From Macrobrachium rosenbergii (lineage: Eukaryota; Arthropoda; Malacostraca; Decapoda; Palaemonidae): DNA of 64,000 nt. A model generated the notes under the pieces. The model did not search any database, was not told the DNA's origin, and saw only the letters and a list, made by a program, of their open reading frames with translations. Below are positions 45,960 through 57,472 of this stretch, piece by piece. The stretch lies in the NCBI RefSeq assembly GCF_040412425.1, contig NC_089744.1, positions 25,525,001 to 25,589,000 of the forward strand, in the 5' to 3' direction. Position 1 is the stretch's first letter. Each line of letters starts with the position of its first letter. A program made the translations under genes and the position numbers.

Positions 45960-46362
45960 TAACAAGCAACTCTTTAAGAGGAAATCTGCTGTCTCAGTTA
46001 ATTTTAATTCAACTTGAGGTAGAGGAAAAATTTATAAGCCATCCAATCAAAGGAACTTGACTGTTTGTGACGGGTAGCAATGTTATGTGCCTTTATACTA
46101 GTATTCAAGCCTGGCCATAGTAAATTCAATGATTTCCTTAAAAAAATATAGATGGAAACATTACTGCGTTCATGACTGCAAGCTATGTATAAAAAAACAT
46201 TCAAGAATTTCTGTCTTCTAAGGTTAACCTAGACAGCTTAAGGATCTAAATACACATTATCATAAATTTGAAGGGCAAAATGTCTGTTTCAGAGAAAAAA
46301 TGATACAGGATTAGTTACAGTTCCGAATTGAAGAGTGTCAGCAGAATTACCATACACACAGA

Positions 46363-46376
46363 CATATATATATATA

Positions 46377-46447
<71 letters not shown>
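46363..46447. repeat. (AT)n microsatellite
   Basis: About 40 AT units with one phase shift. Confidence 0.98.
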
Positions 46448-46454
<7 letters not shown>

Positions 46455-46955
46455 CATACACGATATACATATCGTGAGTAAATCAACACTGTTAAATCTC
46501 GTCTCTTTACACGGACTGCGACTCCCAGGCAACATTTCACTGACAGAAGAGTGAATTATGACGTATGGAAATTGTAAATGTCATAATTATTAATTTTTTA
46601 TTATTATTACTACTTGACGCACGTGAGACACCGTTTCCGTCACATGACTCCCAAAGTGGAAGATACTCAACTTATGTCTATCGGTAAAAGACCAGAGAAA
46701 AATATATTAGTAATGTTAATAAAATCATCAAAAATATTACAAATAAATAGTAATCATTATAATTTTTATTGTTGTTGTACAATAAACAACCCCCAACGGA
46801 AGATGGAAATCAAACTGACATCTCTACATCGAAAACCAAGAAAAAAAAAATCAGTAAACAATACCTATGATCGTCCTCAAGATATAATACTAAGACTCAC
46901 ACACGACAGCATCTAGGGGCTTTACGCTTCTAAAAGGGCATCATTATGTCCAAAT

Positions 46956-46956
<1 letters not shown>

Positions 46957-47021
<65 letters not shown>
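46957..47021. repeat. (GA)n microsatellite
   Basis: About 32 GA units. Confidence 0.98.
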
Positions 47022-47027
<6 letters not shown>

Positions 47028-49255
47028 ATTAAACACCTACTTTACTTAAGAAAAAAAAAGGAAAAAAGTAAGTGTTACTAGGCCATCATCAAAATAGGAA
47101 GGTGGTCTAATCGTACTAATTACCTCTCCATTACTTAATTTTCTTTCTCCTTCCTTCCAGACTTGAGTTCCTTTCCCATTATGCCTGCCAGGTGGCTAAT
47201 TCTAACGGATGCTCGAGCTAATGTGGCATCTCGGAATGGTCCTAATGAAGTATTACAACATCTTACAAATAAGAAAATTTTCAACTGTAATTCAGTCTAC
47301 GAAAATATTTCCGAATGCTTGGTGAATATACTAGTTCATAGAGCCTGTCTTTAAATAAAAAATCAAGAATTCAATGTGTGAGAATGTTTCCGTTTGCTGT
47401 GCAACGCCCTGGGTTCCTGGCATATAAGAGATGCAGCTAAACACTTATCCTCGGGCAAACAGTTAACAAGACGTCCCTCATTTCTTCACTGGCTTGAAAA
47501 CTAAGTAAAGATAAGAAAATTATCATTTCTCCGAGGCAACAAAGAACTTCAGTTTAACAATCGTCAAATATGAAGAAAGACAAGAGAAACCAAATGCATC
47601 CAAAGGCAATAAAACCTCAGTCCTTCTGTTTTCACAGGAGACGCAGACAAGGGTTGCTGCCTGCACGGCTGGCTCCAGAATTTCGTTTTCTTTTTCCTAT
47701 TAGACAGACGTAAAAAGAAAATTCCAAACTTTTGTATTTTCATTCCAGTGATCCACTGATCTTTACGAAGCCAAAAAAAGAAAGGGTAACTATATTAGCA
47801 AGTAAACAAATAAAAGAAAAAAATATGCATGACAAGAATCACAAAAGTCAGTCATGGTCATAACGAGTTGATAAGAACTGTCCATATATTCTGCGCATCC
47901 ATACAGCCTGCTTATTCAAGGCCAAATTCTCATACGTTACCGTCTAAAGCCAACTTTAATAAACCTTGTAGGGACGGATAGGATTTGGACATCGACTCGA
48001 ACAGTGAATAAAATCAAAGTATACCCTTTCCTTCTTTTCTGGTACGTCAGTCTACAATGAGAAATGGCAGCTAAAGTCTCTCATGACAAAGAGTCTCTTT
48101 CTTAAATCTCGTTACGACAACATGGTTGCCTTTAGTCTTTAGTGGTGCGATGTCCGCTTGCTCTTCGTGTGCTGAGAAATATAAAATGAAGAAAGTAAAC
48201 AGATCCGTGGGGTAAAATCCCAGATGAAACGACGCATCAGCTCAATTTATTCGCTCTTTTGTCGTGCTATCATCTATATTGTACTGCAGAGTCCTGAGTT
48301 CTACAGCTGACAATGATAAAGAATACATAAAAGAACTACACAAATAGGTCACAAATTGAATCTGAGGCTCAAAGCCATGAATTTTCACTCATCTCACTCA
48401 CTCCAGAGACGTTCGTACTTTCAAGTCTTAACTGAAATAATTCTCTCGGTTTTTTTTTTCAAAAATCAAAACAAGGCACTGATTTTGTCGCTAGATGGGA
48501 GTTTTCCAAAGAGAAGAAACAATAAATAAATCAAGTTATCCACTTAGTCACGAAAACATCATACTCTAACTGCAACAACATATTGGCCTTAGAGAATAAC
48601 AAGAGGCCAATGTATTCACACGAGTGTATAAGAAAGACAAAAGGAAAGTTACTGCTTTGATTTCGTCAGCCATAGATAAACATGACAAGATTAAATGCGA
48701 CTTGCATACCGGATGGTATTATCGGAACACGGCGGAAGCGCAGAAGATAATGATATCTGATGTTGGTAACGTGTGAAAACTCACATTTTTTAAATAACGC
48801 CAGGGTATACAAAAAGAAATGGTAAGAAAAATATTTGGTCAATTCTTCCGCAAAAGATTTATTTGATACCGAACGTCACCGGGAGCGTCTGCCATCAACA
48901 TTAACGAGATACAATTTACAAAGGCAGAACCTTTTAAGAAAGCAAAGAAATTTAAATTAAATAAACAGCTTCACTTCAGGTCACACAAGCAAGTGAGACA
49001 GTGACACAGGCTTCGAAAGGAAGGACGGGCACTAAATGAAGTTATGAGGGTAAACAAGAGTGGTAGACTCCACTGCCAATCATAACTAATTCCAAACAAC
49101 TATTGAAAATTGCTGATTCCTAAGAACTTGAAGTTCTTTGTCATTTTGAAAATGATCGACTACTGTCATTACGCAATTGGAAATTGATGGAATTCAGTTG
49201 AATAAAATGTAACAGCGAGACCATTACAGTTTAGTCATCTTGTCAGCAACAATTC

Positions 49256-49329
<74 letters not shown>

Positions 49330-50243
49330 ATTACACTCTTTATGAGATATTACATAGACCACTGGGTCTAGAGGTCTAAATATTACTTAGGTCGTCTCAG
49401 GATAAAAAAAAAAAAAATAGAGAACACAGGTGGTCGGGTAATGCTACACGTCTTTGCCATTACCATGCCATAATCTTAATAGCGTAATGGATCCATTACT
49501 GTCTAGTGTAAACCATTTGTGTGCTTGAACCTGTATGAAATCGCCCTCCCTGTTCATTTACAGCATATCATTGTATGCCTTTGTATCTCAATAAATTACT
49601 TACATCTGCGTCTAGTTACTTTTTTAAATTTCGATGTTGTTTCTAATTATGACATATTTTATTTTGGCCGATGTACATTTAGCCATTACTGATTTTTTGT
49701 TATTTCTCATCATTACTTCCTGTTTACTGTTATTTTTACTGTTAAATGAAAGGACAATTATCAATAAAAAAAATAAATCTAGAAAGGGCTATAGTATAGT
49801 CGTCAAAACAAAAGTACAGCAGGAGGAAACGCGTTAACATGCATACAGCTGCATTAATTGCTTTACCATATACATGGATTGTTTTGTTTGTTTAATGAAT
49901 CTTTATCCTAAGAGAGAGAAAGAGAGAGAAAGAGAGAGAGGTACACATTTCAATTCGACAAAATTTTATCAGACATTCCGCGCAGATGTGCAATGTATGC
50001 TATACTGAAATGTTTTTACCACTATTATGACACAAACATTGAGCTGTGCCTGCTGGCTAAACTTCACTGTACCCTCACTTGAAAAACCAGATTGTAACGA
50101 ACACAGGAAATCAATTATCTATGAGTTGGCCAAAAGAGAAGACATTACGTAAGATAACGATGTGGCACATCAGAACAGCAGTAAATCTATCAAAAGTCAC
50201 ATCCGCTTAACTTGACGTATGTTCTGGAGAGCCTGCGGGCACG

Positions 50244-50246
<3 letters not shown>
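47022..50246. other. Unique AT-rich sequence, no recognised gene
   Basis: Only short frames (47163-47354, 49634-49837) and one (GA)n tract. No mobile-element motif is seen. Confidence 0.55.
49261..49326. repeat. (GA)n microsatellite
   Basis: About 33 GA units. Confidence 0.98.

Positions 50247-50287
<41 letters not shown>
50247..50287. repeat. (GA)n microsatellite
   Basis: About 20 GA units. Confidence 0.98.
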
Positions 50288-50288
<1 letters not shown>

Positions 50289-50616
50289 CTTATGTATGTG
50301 GATATCATCTCATTCACATTAAGAGAAGAAAATAAGGTTGAAATAACAGGTCTGATAAAGCAGAAAACGAACAATATACTTCCTTAATCGGTATTTCGAT
50401 TAAAAAACAAATAACCCATGTGTGATTCCTAATGATGGCATCCTTTTAGATGTCTAGTTTAGGAACTATTGACGGCATCCATTCTCAAAAATATTTGCTG
50501 AGAACCGGAAAGATAATCTTTGGTAATCAATGATGAAGCCTTTTCTCCGTGGTGCGATTCGAAGTTAAAAGGCCAATATAGTTGTCACACAAAGACACGA
50601 ATTTTATGCATATGTA

Positions 50617-50869
50617 TGTCACAGGGAATGTGAAATCCAGGGATTTCACGAAATCTCTAGGGAATTTATGAAATGAGCAACTCTCTTAGGAACATTTCAT
50701 CCCCGACGGCTAGTACTGAAAGCGGTGAAACATATTTGAACGTCCACAGGGGCTAGTACTAAACACGGCGAAACTGTGTAGATGAATCATGTTTCGCCGT
50801 GTTTAGTACTAGCACTCGGGGATCAAATGTTCCTAAGCAAGTTGCTCACTTCACAAATTCCCTGTAACA
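50617..50869 (-). mobile_element. Foldback/MITE-like element, copy 2 (253 bp)
   Basis: Same family as 5506-5902, with ends TGTCACAGGG and CCCTGTAACA and inner blocks such as CTAGTACTAAACACGGCGAA in both orientations. The right flank (ACATGTAATATATA) is the reverse complement of the left flank of copy 1. The copy therefore lies in the opposite orientation, and the family consensus extends a few bases beyond the TGTTAC end into the AT repeat. Confidence 0.85.
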
Positions 50870-51226
50870 CATGTAATATATATACACATGTATAATACAT
50901 ACTTACATACATATATATATACATATACACATATATATAGGTGCGTGTGTACAAAAAACAAGCATACATGAATAAAGTGGCGAAAAATACTCCCTTCCAA
51001 TATCAATAAACACACTCAAATCACTGCTCAAGAGTCAATAGCAGCAGACAGAACAATATATTCATGTTTGATAGGACTATCAATTATTTCGTTAAAGATG
51101 CACATCCAGTTACTCAGAGAATTAAATTACTAACAGATACCGGACTTTGGTGAAGACTTTGAGAATACTGTAATTGCTAGTTGGAATTGGATTAACTGTT
51201 ATTATCATCGAGCACTTGGAAAAGGG

Positions 51227-51230
<4 letters not shown>

Positions 51231-51301
<71 letters not shown>
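51231..51301. repeat. (GA)n microsatellite
   Basis: About 35 GA units. Confidence 0.98.
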
Positions 51302-51305
<4 letters not shown>

Positions 51306-51479
51306 TGAAAAAAGGAAAGGAGAGCAGACATCTCACCTTACCTATTAAAACAGGGAGGTTTGTGGCTAATCTAAGAAGGTAAATTAAACAGCAATGACTG
51401 AAATGGACGAACATTAAAGGTGCTATGATACAGTTTTTATGTTGCAGAGCAAAAAGAAACAAGCTGCAGTGTCCAAAGA

Positions 51480-51945
51480 CCTGGTAGACAGGGACCTATG
51501 GAGGAACTGTTGAACCAGCTCTCCTTTATGGAAGAAAGTCAATGTTGGAAGCAAAGACCTTCGTTAAAAGTTGGTAAAAAAATAGAAATCCCTTAAGTTC
51601 TTGATATAATCATTTGTAAGGCATAAGACTGGTGACAAGACTGAAAATGTGACAAATAAGCAGGCACAACAAATCTGTGATTAAAAAATGAAGCTGTACG
51701 TGGAAAGATGAATCGCAGCCCTTTGAGGCAATTCGATCATGTGGAGAGAATGGAGGACGACTGGCTGTTGCAAGGGAAACCTTCCTTTAAACTGAGAAAA
51801 AGCTATAATACGGAAGAATTAGACGTGCTGAACGGGAAGGTCAGGAAGCGAAGGTATTTCATGAGTGTCACTGTGTAACTGTAAGAGGGGTGAAGGGCAA
51901 CAACGGATTGATACAGCATTAGTTTTTTGCACAGCAACTTGATTT
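51480..51945 (+). mobile_element. Non-LTR retrotransposon family B, decayed C-terminal fragment
   Basis: The plus strand reads GTVEPALLYGRKSMLEAKTF (51498-51560), then after stops NRSPLRQFDHVERMEDDWLL (51710-51775), and near the end GVKGNNGLIQH (51890-51925). These correspond to the VEPxLLYG, LRWFGHVERMDD and RGVKGxxG segments of the family B C-terminus. Many stops interrupt it. Confidence 0.72.
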
Positions 51946-52032
51946 TGAGTCAAAAAAGTTAAAAGGATCAATGTGTCACTGGCTGGTCTTGTTTTCTTTT
52001 GTGCTAGCTATTATTTTTGGAGTAGATTTTCT

Positions 52033-52045
52033 AGCAGCAGCAGCA

Positions 52046-52116
<71 letters not shown>
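52033..52116. repeat. (AGC)n(GA)n compound microsatellite
   Basis: Five AGC units then about 34 GA units. Confidence 0.97.
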
Positions 52117-52119
<3 letters not shown>

Positions 52120-52289
52120 TTGAGTCTCCCCTGCAATCTCATTAAAGAACGACCGTTTTCTTTACATATCCCACTTTCCTAACCTTATTGCCCTCGGACC
52201 TCATTCCGTTCAACCCTTACTACTGTATCCTACAGCTGGTAAGATTCTTGCTCATCAGTTTTTCATAACACTGAATGGGTAAACACGTT

Positions 52290-52586
52290 CAGGGGCGTCA
52301 TTTGGGGACTGCCACACCCCAAGACTCAAGTTGCCTCCCCCCCGCTTTAACTTGCCCCCCCTCACCCCACCAAGCCCCAAGAAGCAACAGCAGCTGGGTT
52401 TCCATTATTCCTACCGAAATTCGAATGTGTCATCACATTTGTTATATCTGTCTATCTATTTTATGTTCTTCAAAAAGCACATAAAATAGCTAAAAAAAAA
52501 AAAAAAAAGCAGGTGAATAGGCTCGCTTCACTCGCCAAATCGCCTTCGCCCCCCACCCCCATCAAAAATCTGAAATGACGCCCCTG
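52290..52586. mobile_element. Non-autonomous hAT-type DNA transposon (297 bp)
   Basis: Perfect 14-bp terminal inverted repeats are present: CAGGGGCGTCATTT at 52290-52303 and its complement at 52573-52586. They are bordered by a perfect 8-bp target-site duplication AACACGTT at 52282-52289 and 52587-52594. An 8-bp duplication and a CAGGG-type end are the hallmarks of the hAT superfamily. The interior is C-rich on the left, has an A run in the middle, and codes for nothing recognisable, so it must have been moved by a transposase supplied elsewhere. The intact ends suggest a fairly young insertion. Confidence 0.93.
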
Positions 52587-53019
52587 AACACGTTACATAA
52601 TAAGCTTAGAAAAAAGTATATAATAATAATGAGATTACTAGCAGGCAATGTCAATTCTGAAATATTACTCAGAACACGGTCACAGTGGGAAACAGTAATA
52701 TGCCCTTACACATAATACCACGCGAGTGCAATATATATCAAGATTTTATCAACATTAAACTTTCCCCCACTCATAAGATGTGGCTGGAGAGAAGAAAAGC
52801 TATCACTGCCACATTAACGCTTCACTGCTGAACCAAGGATGAAGCCCCATGCCATAAATTTCCATATCATTATAGCCGTTACAAAATCCTACACAGGAGG
52901 CCCAATAGAACGTCGAACACCCCTTTACACACACACACACACCTGCCTTGCAAGCCATCCCTTTCTTCCCCTGAACTGCCTCTTTATTCCAACTACCTAG
53001 AGCTTTTTAGGCCTTCCTT

Positions 53020-53765
53020 TTTCCGTTCCATTTTAATACTTCCAAAAATTATGCACTCCTTTTATTATGCTCTCATCGTCCATTCAGAGCACATGACCCA
53101 ACCATCTGACAACGCTTTCATATGTCCTTTCACTTACAAGGTCTTTTTACCATTGCTACATATCTGCATACTGTCATTCTTTCAATTCTTACACTAAATA
53201 CAAGCTACTGCGCAAGTAGGCAATCTCATCACCATCAACTGTTTTTCTTCAATTCCTATTCGACATATCAATGTTGCCTTCAGCTTTCTCATCTATCTCC
53301 ATGCAAGTTCAGAATCTCTAATCAAACTTTTGCAAACACCTTGCTACTTTCCTTATTTAAACCATTCTGTGATTTACCTTTCTCTCATCCTACCATCATC
53401 CGTTATATTGACTTGAAAATACCTATGCGAAAAAACCACTTCCATTGTACCACCATCCATAATAATATCCACTGCTACATCTTCCTGGTTTGCATTTATG
53501 CTCATAAACTTATTCTTTTTCACATTTATCCTCAACTTTACCCTCTTTCCAACAAAGTCAAATTCTTTTACAGGTTTCAGCAATTTTTCTTCACCATCCC
53601 AAGAAGCACTGTATCATCTGCAAACATCAACCATTCCACACTTCAATTTCATCTAATTTTCTTATCCCCCAACTTTGCAGCTACATCTACTGGCCTTCTT
53701 TTAGATTTATCTCCTCATTCCATCCATAAACATATTTAACTGCAATGGAGGCATAAAAACTCTCA
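53020..53765 (-). mobile_element. Non-LTR retrotransposon family B, decayed RT C-terminal fragment
   Basis: On the minus strand an intact catalytic box reads LMFADDTVLL (around 53600-53640). It is followed by VKEFDFVGKRVKLRINVKKN and NANQEDVAVDIIMDGGTMEV (53420-53560), and far downstream by VVRWLGHVL and MDDESIIKG (53040-53115). The NxNQEDVA motif ties it to the fragment at 8.84 kb. A 205-codon open frame on the opposite strand (53122-53739) is only the antisense of this element and should not be annotated as a gene. Confidence 0.82.
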
Positions 53766-53882
53766 ACTAAGACACTTTTACACTAAACCGGTCACTCTTC
53801 TGTCTGAATATTCTTACACATGTTTTACTTCCATAATAAAACCTTTAATCACTCAACTATATCCACATATACAGTGAATACA

Positions 53883-53899
53883 TACATAAACAAACAAAC
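53883..53899. repeat. Target-site duplication at the 3' end of the minus-strand SINE
   Basis: TACATAAACAAACAAAC, identical to 54350-54366. Confidence 0.9.
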
Positions 53900-54349
53900 T
53901 TCTTCCCAGCTTGTTCCTATTTTTATATGGGGTCGCCGTGATGCCTTCTTTTGAAGGACTTTGATTTGGCTTTTGGGGTAGTCCCGATCGGCTGCCCTGC
54001 CTGACGTCGCTTAGACCCCGGTATTGTGTACATATATTGTACCAGTTCACCAGCGCTCTTCTCCCAGCAGTGAGGAGTTGTTACGTGGTGAGGTCGATAG
54101 TCGAGACGTGTAAGGTGTCTGTTATGTTTTTAGAAGATGTTGGAGTGGCTTTGTTTGTGCGTGTAATAGTCTGTGACACCCAATTGCTTTTAAGCAAACC
54201 CATCCATTGATTACATACATAATCCCGGGTGTCTACACGGATAGCAAAGTGTCCGCCTCTCTGACAGGTCGGCTGCGGATTTGAACCTGCGCCACAGACC
54301 TCTAAGAAGTCCGAGGTTGCTGCCTTAACCAACTCGGCCATCGAGGCTC
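53900..54349 (-). mobile_element. tRNA-Ser/Leu-like SINE, about 450 bp, with 17-bp target-site duplication
   Basis: On the minus strand the element starts with a tRNA head close to class II tRNAs. The A box TGGCCGAGTTGG is at 54329-54340, followed by TTAAGGC. The B box GGTTCAAATCC is at 54277-54287. A body of about 370 bp of unknown origin follows and ends near AGGAACAAGCTGGGAAGAA. Perfect direct repeats TACATAAACAAACAAAC lie at 53883-53899 and 54350-54366. The open frame across it (54081-54392) is a translation of the SINE. It is not a functional tRNA gene, because the head is joined to a long body and the cloverleaf is imperfect. Confidence 0.9.
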
Positions 54350-54366
54350 TACATAAACAAACAAAC
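54350..54366. repeat. Target-site duplication at the 5' end of the minus-strand SINE
   Basis: TACATAAACAAACAAAC, identical to 53883-53899. It marks the exact 5' boundary of the element next to the tRNA-like head. Confidence 0.9.
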
Positions 54367-54417
54367 ACAAACATATATATACACACACACATATATATGT
54401 GTGTGTATCAGCGGTTT

Positions 54418-54554
54418 GTCCTAATCCTTGTAAGGGAAAATCTATATATTTATGCATATATATATTTATTTATATATATATACAGTATATATATATACAT
54501 ATATATATATATATGTATATATATAAACGCTTTATTCCTTACAACGATTAGGAC
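54418..54554. repeat. Inverted repeat with 18-bp arms around an AT-rich centre
   Basis: GTCCTAATCCTTGTAAGG at 54418-54435 pairs with 54537-54554 with one mismatch. The spacer is almost pure TA. It may be a small foldback element or an expanded cruciform. Confidence 0.8.
54459..54525. repeat. Interrupted (AT)n tract
   Basis: Forms the spacer of the 18-bp inverted repeat at 54418-54554. Confidence 0.93.
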
Positions 54555-55049
54555 TACTGAAAATTTTTTTTAATTTTTTTGGGCTATACACTGGTTCTCT
54601 AACGTGCTCACAAGCAAAGAGCAATCTTGTGGGCCAAAGTTAAAAAAGAAGAGATATAACCAAAGTAAAAAAAAAAAAAAAGACATAAATCTTCAATTAC
54701 ATTTGTTGACTTTAGAGAGTGGCCTATCCTTTTCGTCATAATCTAGCTGACATTCACAGGTCCCCCTGCAGCCGCCATCCATTCTAACCCAACAATAACA
54801 TTCGTCTTTGTGACAAGTAACCTCACTTTGCACTCGCACAGTAGCCTACTCTTGCCGCCCAATTACCTGGAGTATAAATAATCATATACCTAATGTACAC
54901 GTTGAAATGTAACATTCTCTTCACTCTGCTCTTCCGGAATGTCATATTTCCCGTAATGTGCGCGAGCAAACATTCATACATACATACATATACATACACA
55001 CCCATATACATATACATGTATGAATTTCTATATAAAATATATCTATACA

Positions 55050-55093
55050 TATAAATATAAATATATATATATATATACATATGTATATATATA

Positions 55094-55152
<59 letters not shown>
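55050..55152. repeat. (AT)n microsatellite
   Basis: Interrupted AT to 55095, then pure AT, then ATGCATGCATGCACG. Confidence 0.97.
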
Positions 55153-55154
<2 letters not shown>

Positions 55155-55514
55155 TGCATGCACGTATATATGTATGTGCGCATGCACCTCAGGAAAAACG
55201 ACGAATGGAAGAGAAAAGCAACATATGAGGAAGACTCTCCGCAGGATCCTCATCAGCAGAAGGTCCCTTAAGAATAGAAATCAATTTAAGACCAATGGCA
55301 GACAATCCTCTATAGGATGGACCGCTATCGGTTTTCTCATTTTCGCTGAGAAAAGAAAAAAAGTCATCTTGACTCGTCAAAGCAAGTTTCTTCAGGATTA
55401 CTGCATTTACCTAATATAATGAAGGGTGACATGTGAAAAGAATTCATTAAAAAGTGGTGCGAAGGAACACTTTTGATATTCTTTTTAGCAGTAAACTAAA
55501 TTTCTTAGTATATA

Positions 55515-55834
55515 GAATTGGAATGGAATTGGAATATAAAACTTAGGCCAAAGGCCAAGCGTTGGACCAATGAGGTCATTCAGAGCAGAAAGGGATATTG
55601 AGAGTAATGGATGTTTGGAAGGTATAACAGAAAAAAAAGCCTCGCAGTTGCACTATGAAACAATTGTTACGGGAGGGTGGAAAGTAAGATGTAAGAAAGA
55701 TAATATGAACTGAGGTACAGTGAAAGGAAAGAAAAAGGTTGCAGCTAGGTGCCGAAGGGACGCTGCAAAGAACCTTAGGTAATGCCTACAGTGCACCGCG
55801 TGAGGCGCACTGATGGCACTGCCCCCTACGAGGG
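55515..55834 (+). mobile_element. Interspersed repeat recognised from decapods (SINE-like, about 320 bp)
   Basis: The segment starts GGAATTGGAATATAAAACTT, runs through a conserved-looking AGGCCAAAGGCCAAGCG and CCTCGCAGTTGCACTATGAA, and ends near CAGTGCACCGCGTGAGGCGC and CACTGCCCCCTACGAGG. From memory this is a very common dispersed repeat in decapod DNA. I see no pol III boxes and no certain target duplication. AGAATTGGAATG at the start and AGAATTAAGAATG after the end are only similar. No coding frame is present. Confidence 0.65.
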
Positions 55835-55904
55835 TACACAGAATTAAGAATGCTTTACAATAGTCTTATCAACAATGATTTACTAGGCATATTCCATGAT
55901 ACAG

Positions 55905-55905
<1 letters not shown>

Positions 55906-55971
<66 letters not shown>
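55906..55971. repeat. (TC)n microsatellite
   Basis: About 33 TC units. Confidence 0.98.
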
Positions 55972-55973
<2 letters not shown>

Positions 55974-56234
55974 ACACGAGGCAATTAGTAGTCAAGAAAA
56001 ATGAAAAGGAGAGATGGGATGTTACAATTCTGGCTTTGGACAAAAGAGGCGTGAAGGTCAATAACTTATACTGACCACATCAAGTAATTTACAATTTCAG
56101 CATAAAGAAATTGTGTCTGATCAAAGGTGATACCTTCATTAGACATTCATGTAGACAGCGATGCAATAAGGTGCTAGTGATGTTAACTCGCTTGACTTGA
56201 AAAAAAGATGTTACAGGAAAGAATATTTAATGCA

Positions 56235-57472
56235 AGTCCACTGAAGACTTACTCTCAATGTTCTTGGCTCCAGCTAGCATCTTCCTCATTCCTTCAAAAT
56301 CTTGGAGCGGGTGGATATGTTGTAGGATTACTTCAAGATTTCCTTACAGGTAGGCAGCAGCGAATTGTTGGTGAGATCTTTAGTGAAACAAGACGTATAT
56401 ATATTGACTGAAGTTCTACAGGCAGTGTTCTTGGTCCACTGTTATTTTTAGTGCATACAAGTGATATGGTTGTTGGCTTGGAAAACAAGATTGTTCAGTA
56501 CGCCGATGATGCAACACTTGTGGGTGTAGCAGAGTCTCCACTTATGAAAAATGAAGCTGCCCTCAGCCTCAATCGGGACATGGACCGGATCAGTGAATGA
56601 TGTGGTCGGTGAGTTATGAGGCCGAACTCCAATAAAGCGAAGACTATTGATTAGCACATCTCGTACAGATTTTCCACCCCATCTTCCCCTTCAGGTGGAT
56701 GGGACTCTGCTGAATGAGTCAGAAGCTTTAACTATTCTAGGTGTAACTTTTGACTCAATCTAAGTTTTGAGAAGCATCTAAGGAAAGTTTCAGCAAATGT
56801 GGCACGAAAATTAGGTATTGTTCGTAAGGCCTCATATATTTATAACAGTGATAAAATCAACGCAACCTGATTTAGGCCGTTTGTCGTTCCTTTAGTAGAA
56901 TACTGTTCTCCTGTGTGGATGTCTGCTTCTGCCAGAGATTTATCTCTTTTAGACAGAGTTCGTGGTGTAGGTTTCTGTTTCCTAATAGTAGCAGTTATGA
57001 CTTGGACCATCGACGAATGGTCTCTTGTTTGTCAACTTTTCATAAGTTGTATTTTAACAGAGATCTTTCACATTCACAACTAATCCCTGGTCCCCTTCTC
57101 CTGCCAAGAGCAACCAGATTCGCTGAACAGCAGCACTGACATGTAGTAAATGTGCCTTGATGTCGAACCTCTCAGTTCCACAGGTCCTTTTTTCCTCACA
57201 TCGTGGGAATGTTGAATAGCCTCCCTGAGGATGTCGTGCAATTGGAACTTTAGAAGTTCAGGCGAAGATGCACTGCATTACCATTATTCTCATTTCATTT
57301 TAATAATTTACTTCATTTTTATTTATATATTTATCAATTTGTTACTTTATTTGTTTTTCTAATAACTGATCTCTTTTTTCTGTATATTCCATTACCTTCT
57401 GTTACTTCTTTCGAACGAACACCATATTCTTTGGAATATGGTTCATCATCTGAACAATAATAATAATAATTA
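56235..57472 (+). mobile_element. Non-LTR retrotransposon family A, decayed copy 2
   Basis: A 5'-truncated copy that starts inside the RT domain. LQNLGAGGYVVGLLQDFLTG is at about 56300. GSVLGPLLFLV is at about 56420. An intact catalytic box, QYADDATLVG, is at about 56497-56525. EKHLRKVSANVARKLGIVRK is at about 56770, PLVEYCSPVWMSASARDLSL at about 56895, and RRMVSCLS around 57010. Several stops and frameshifts interrupt it. The 3' UTR matches copy 1 (ACCATATTCTTTGGAA near 57421) but lacks about 50 bp present there, and it ends in a short (AAT)n at 57456-57470. Because the YADD box survives here and not in copy 1, the two copies decayed independently. Confidence 0.9.

Noticed and set aside
53122..53739. 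205-codon plus-strand open frame
   Set aside because: It is the antisense of the family B LINE fragment, whose RT motifs are on the minus strand.
54260..54349. tRNA-Ser/Leu gene on the minus strand
   Set aside because: The tRNA-like part is fused to a 450-bp body bounded by a target duplication, so it is a SINE head.
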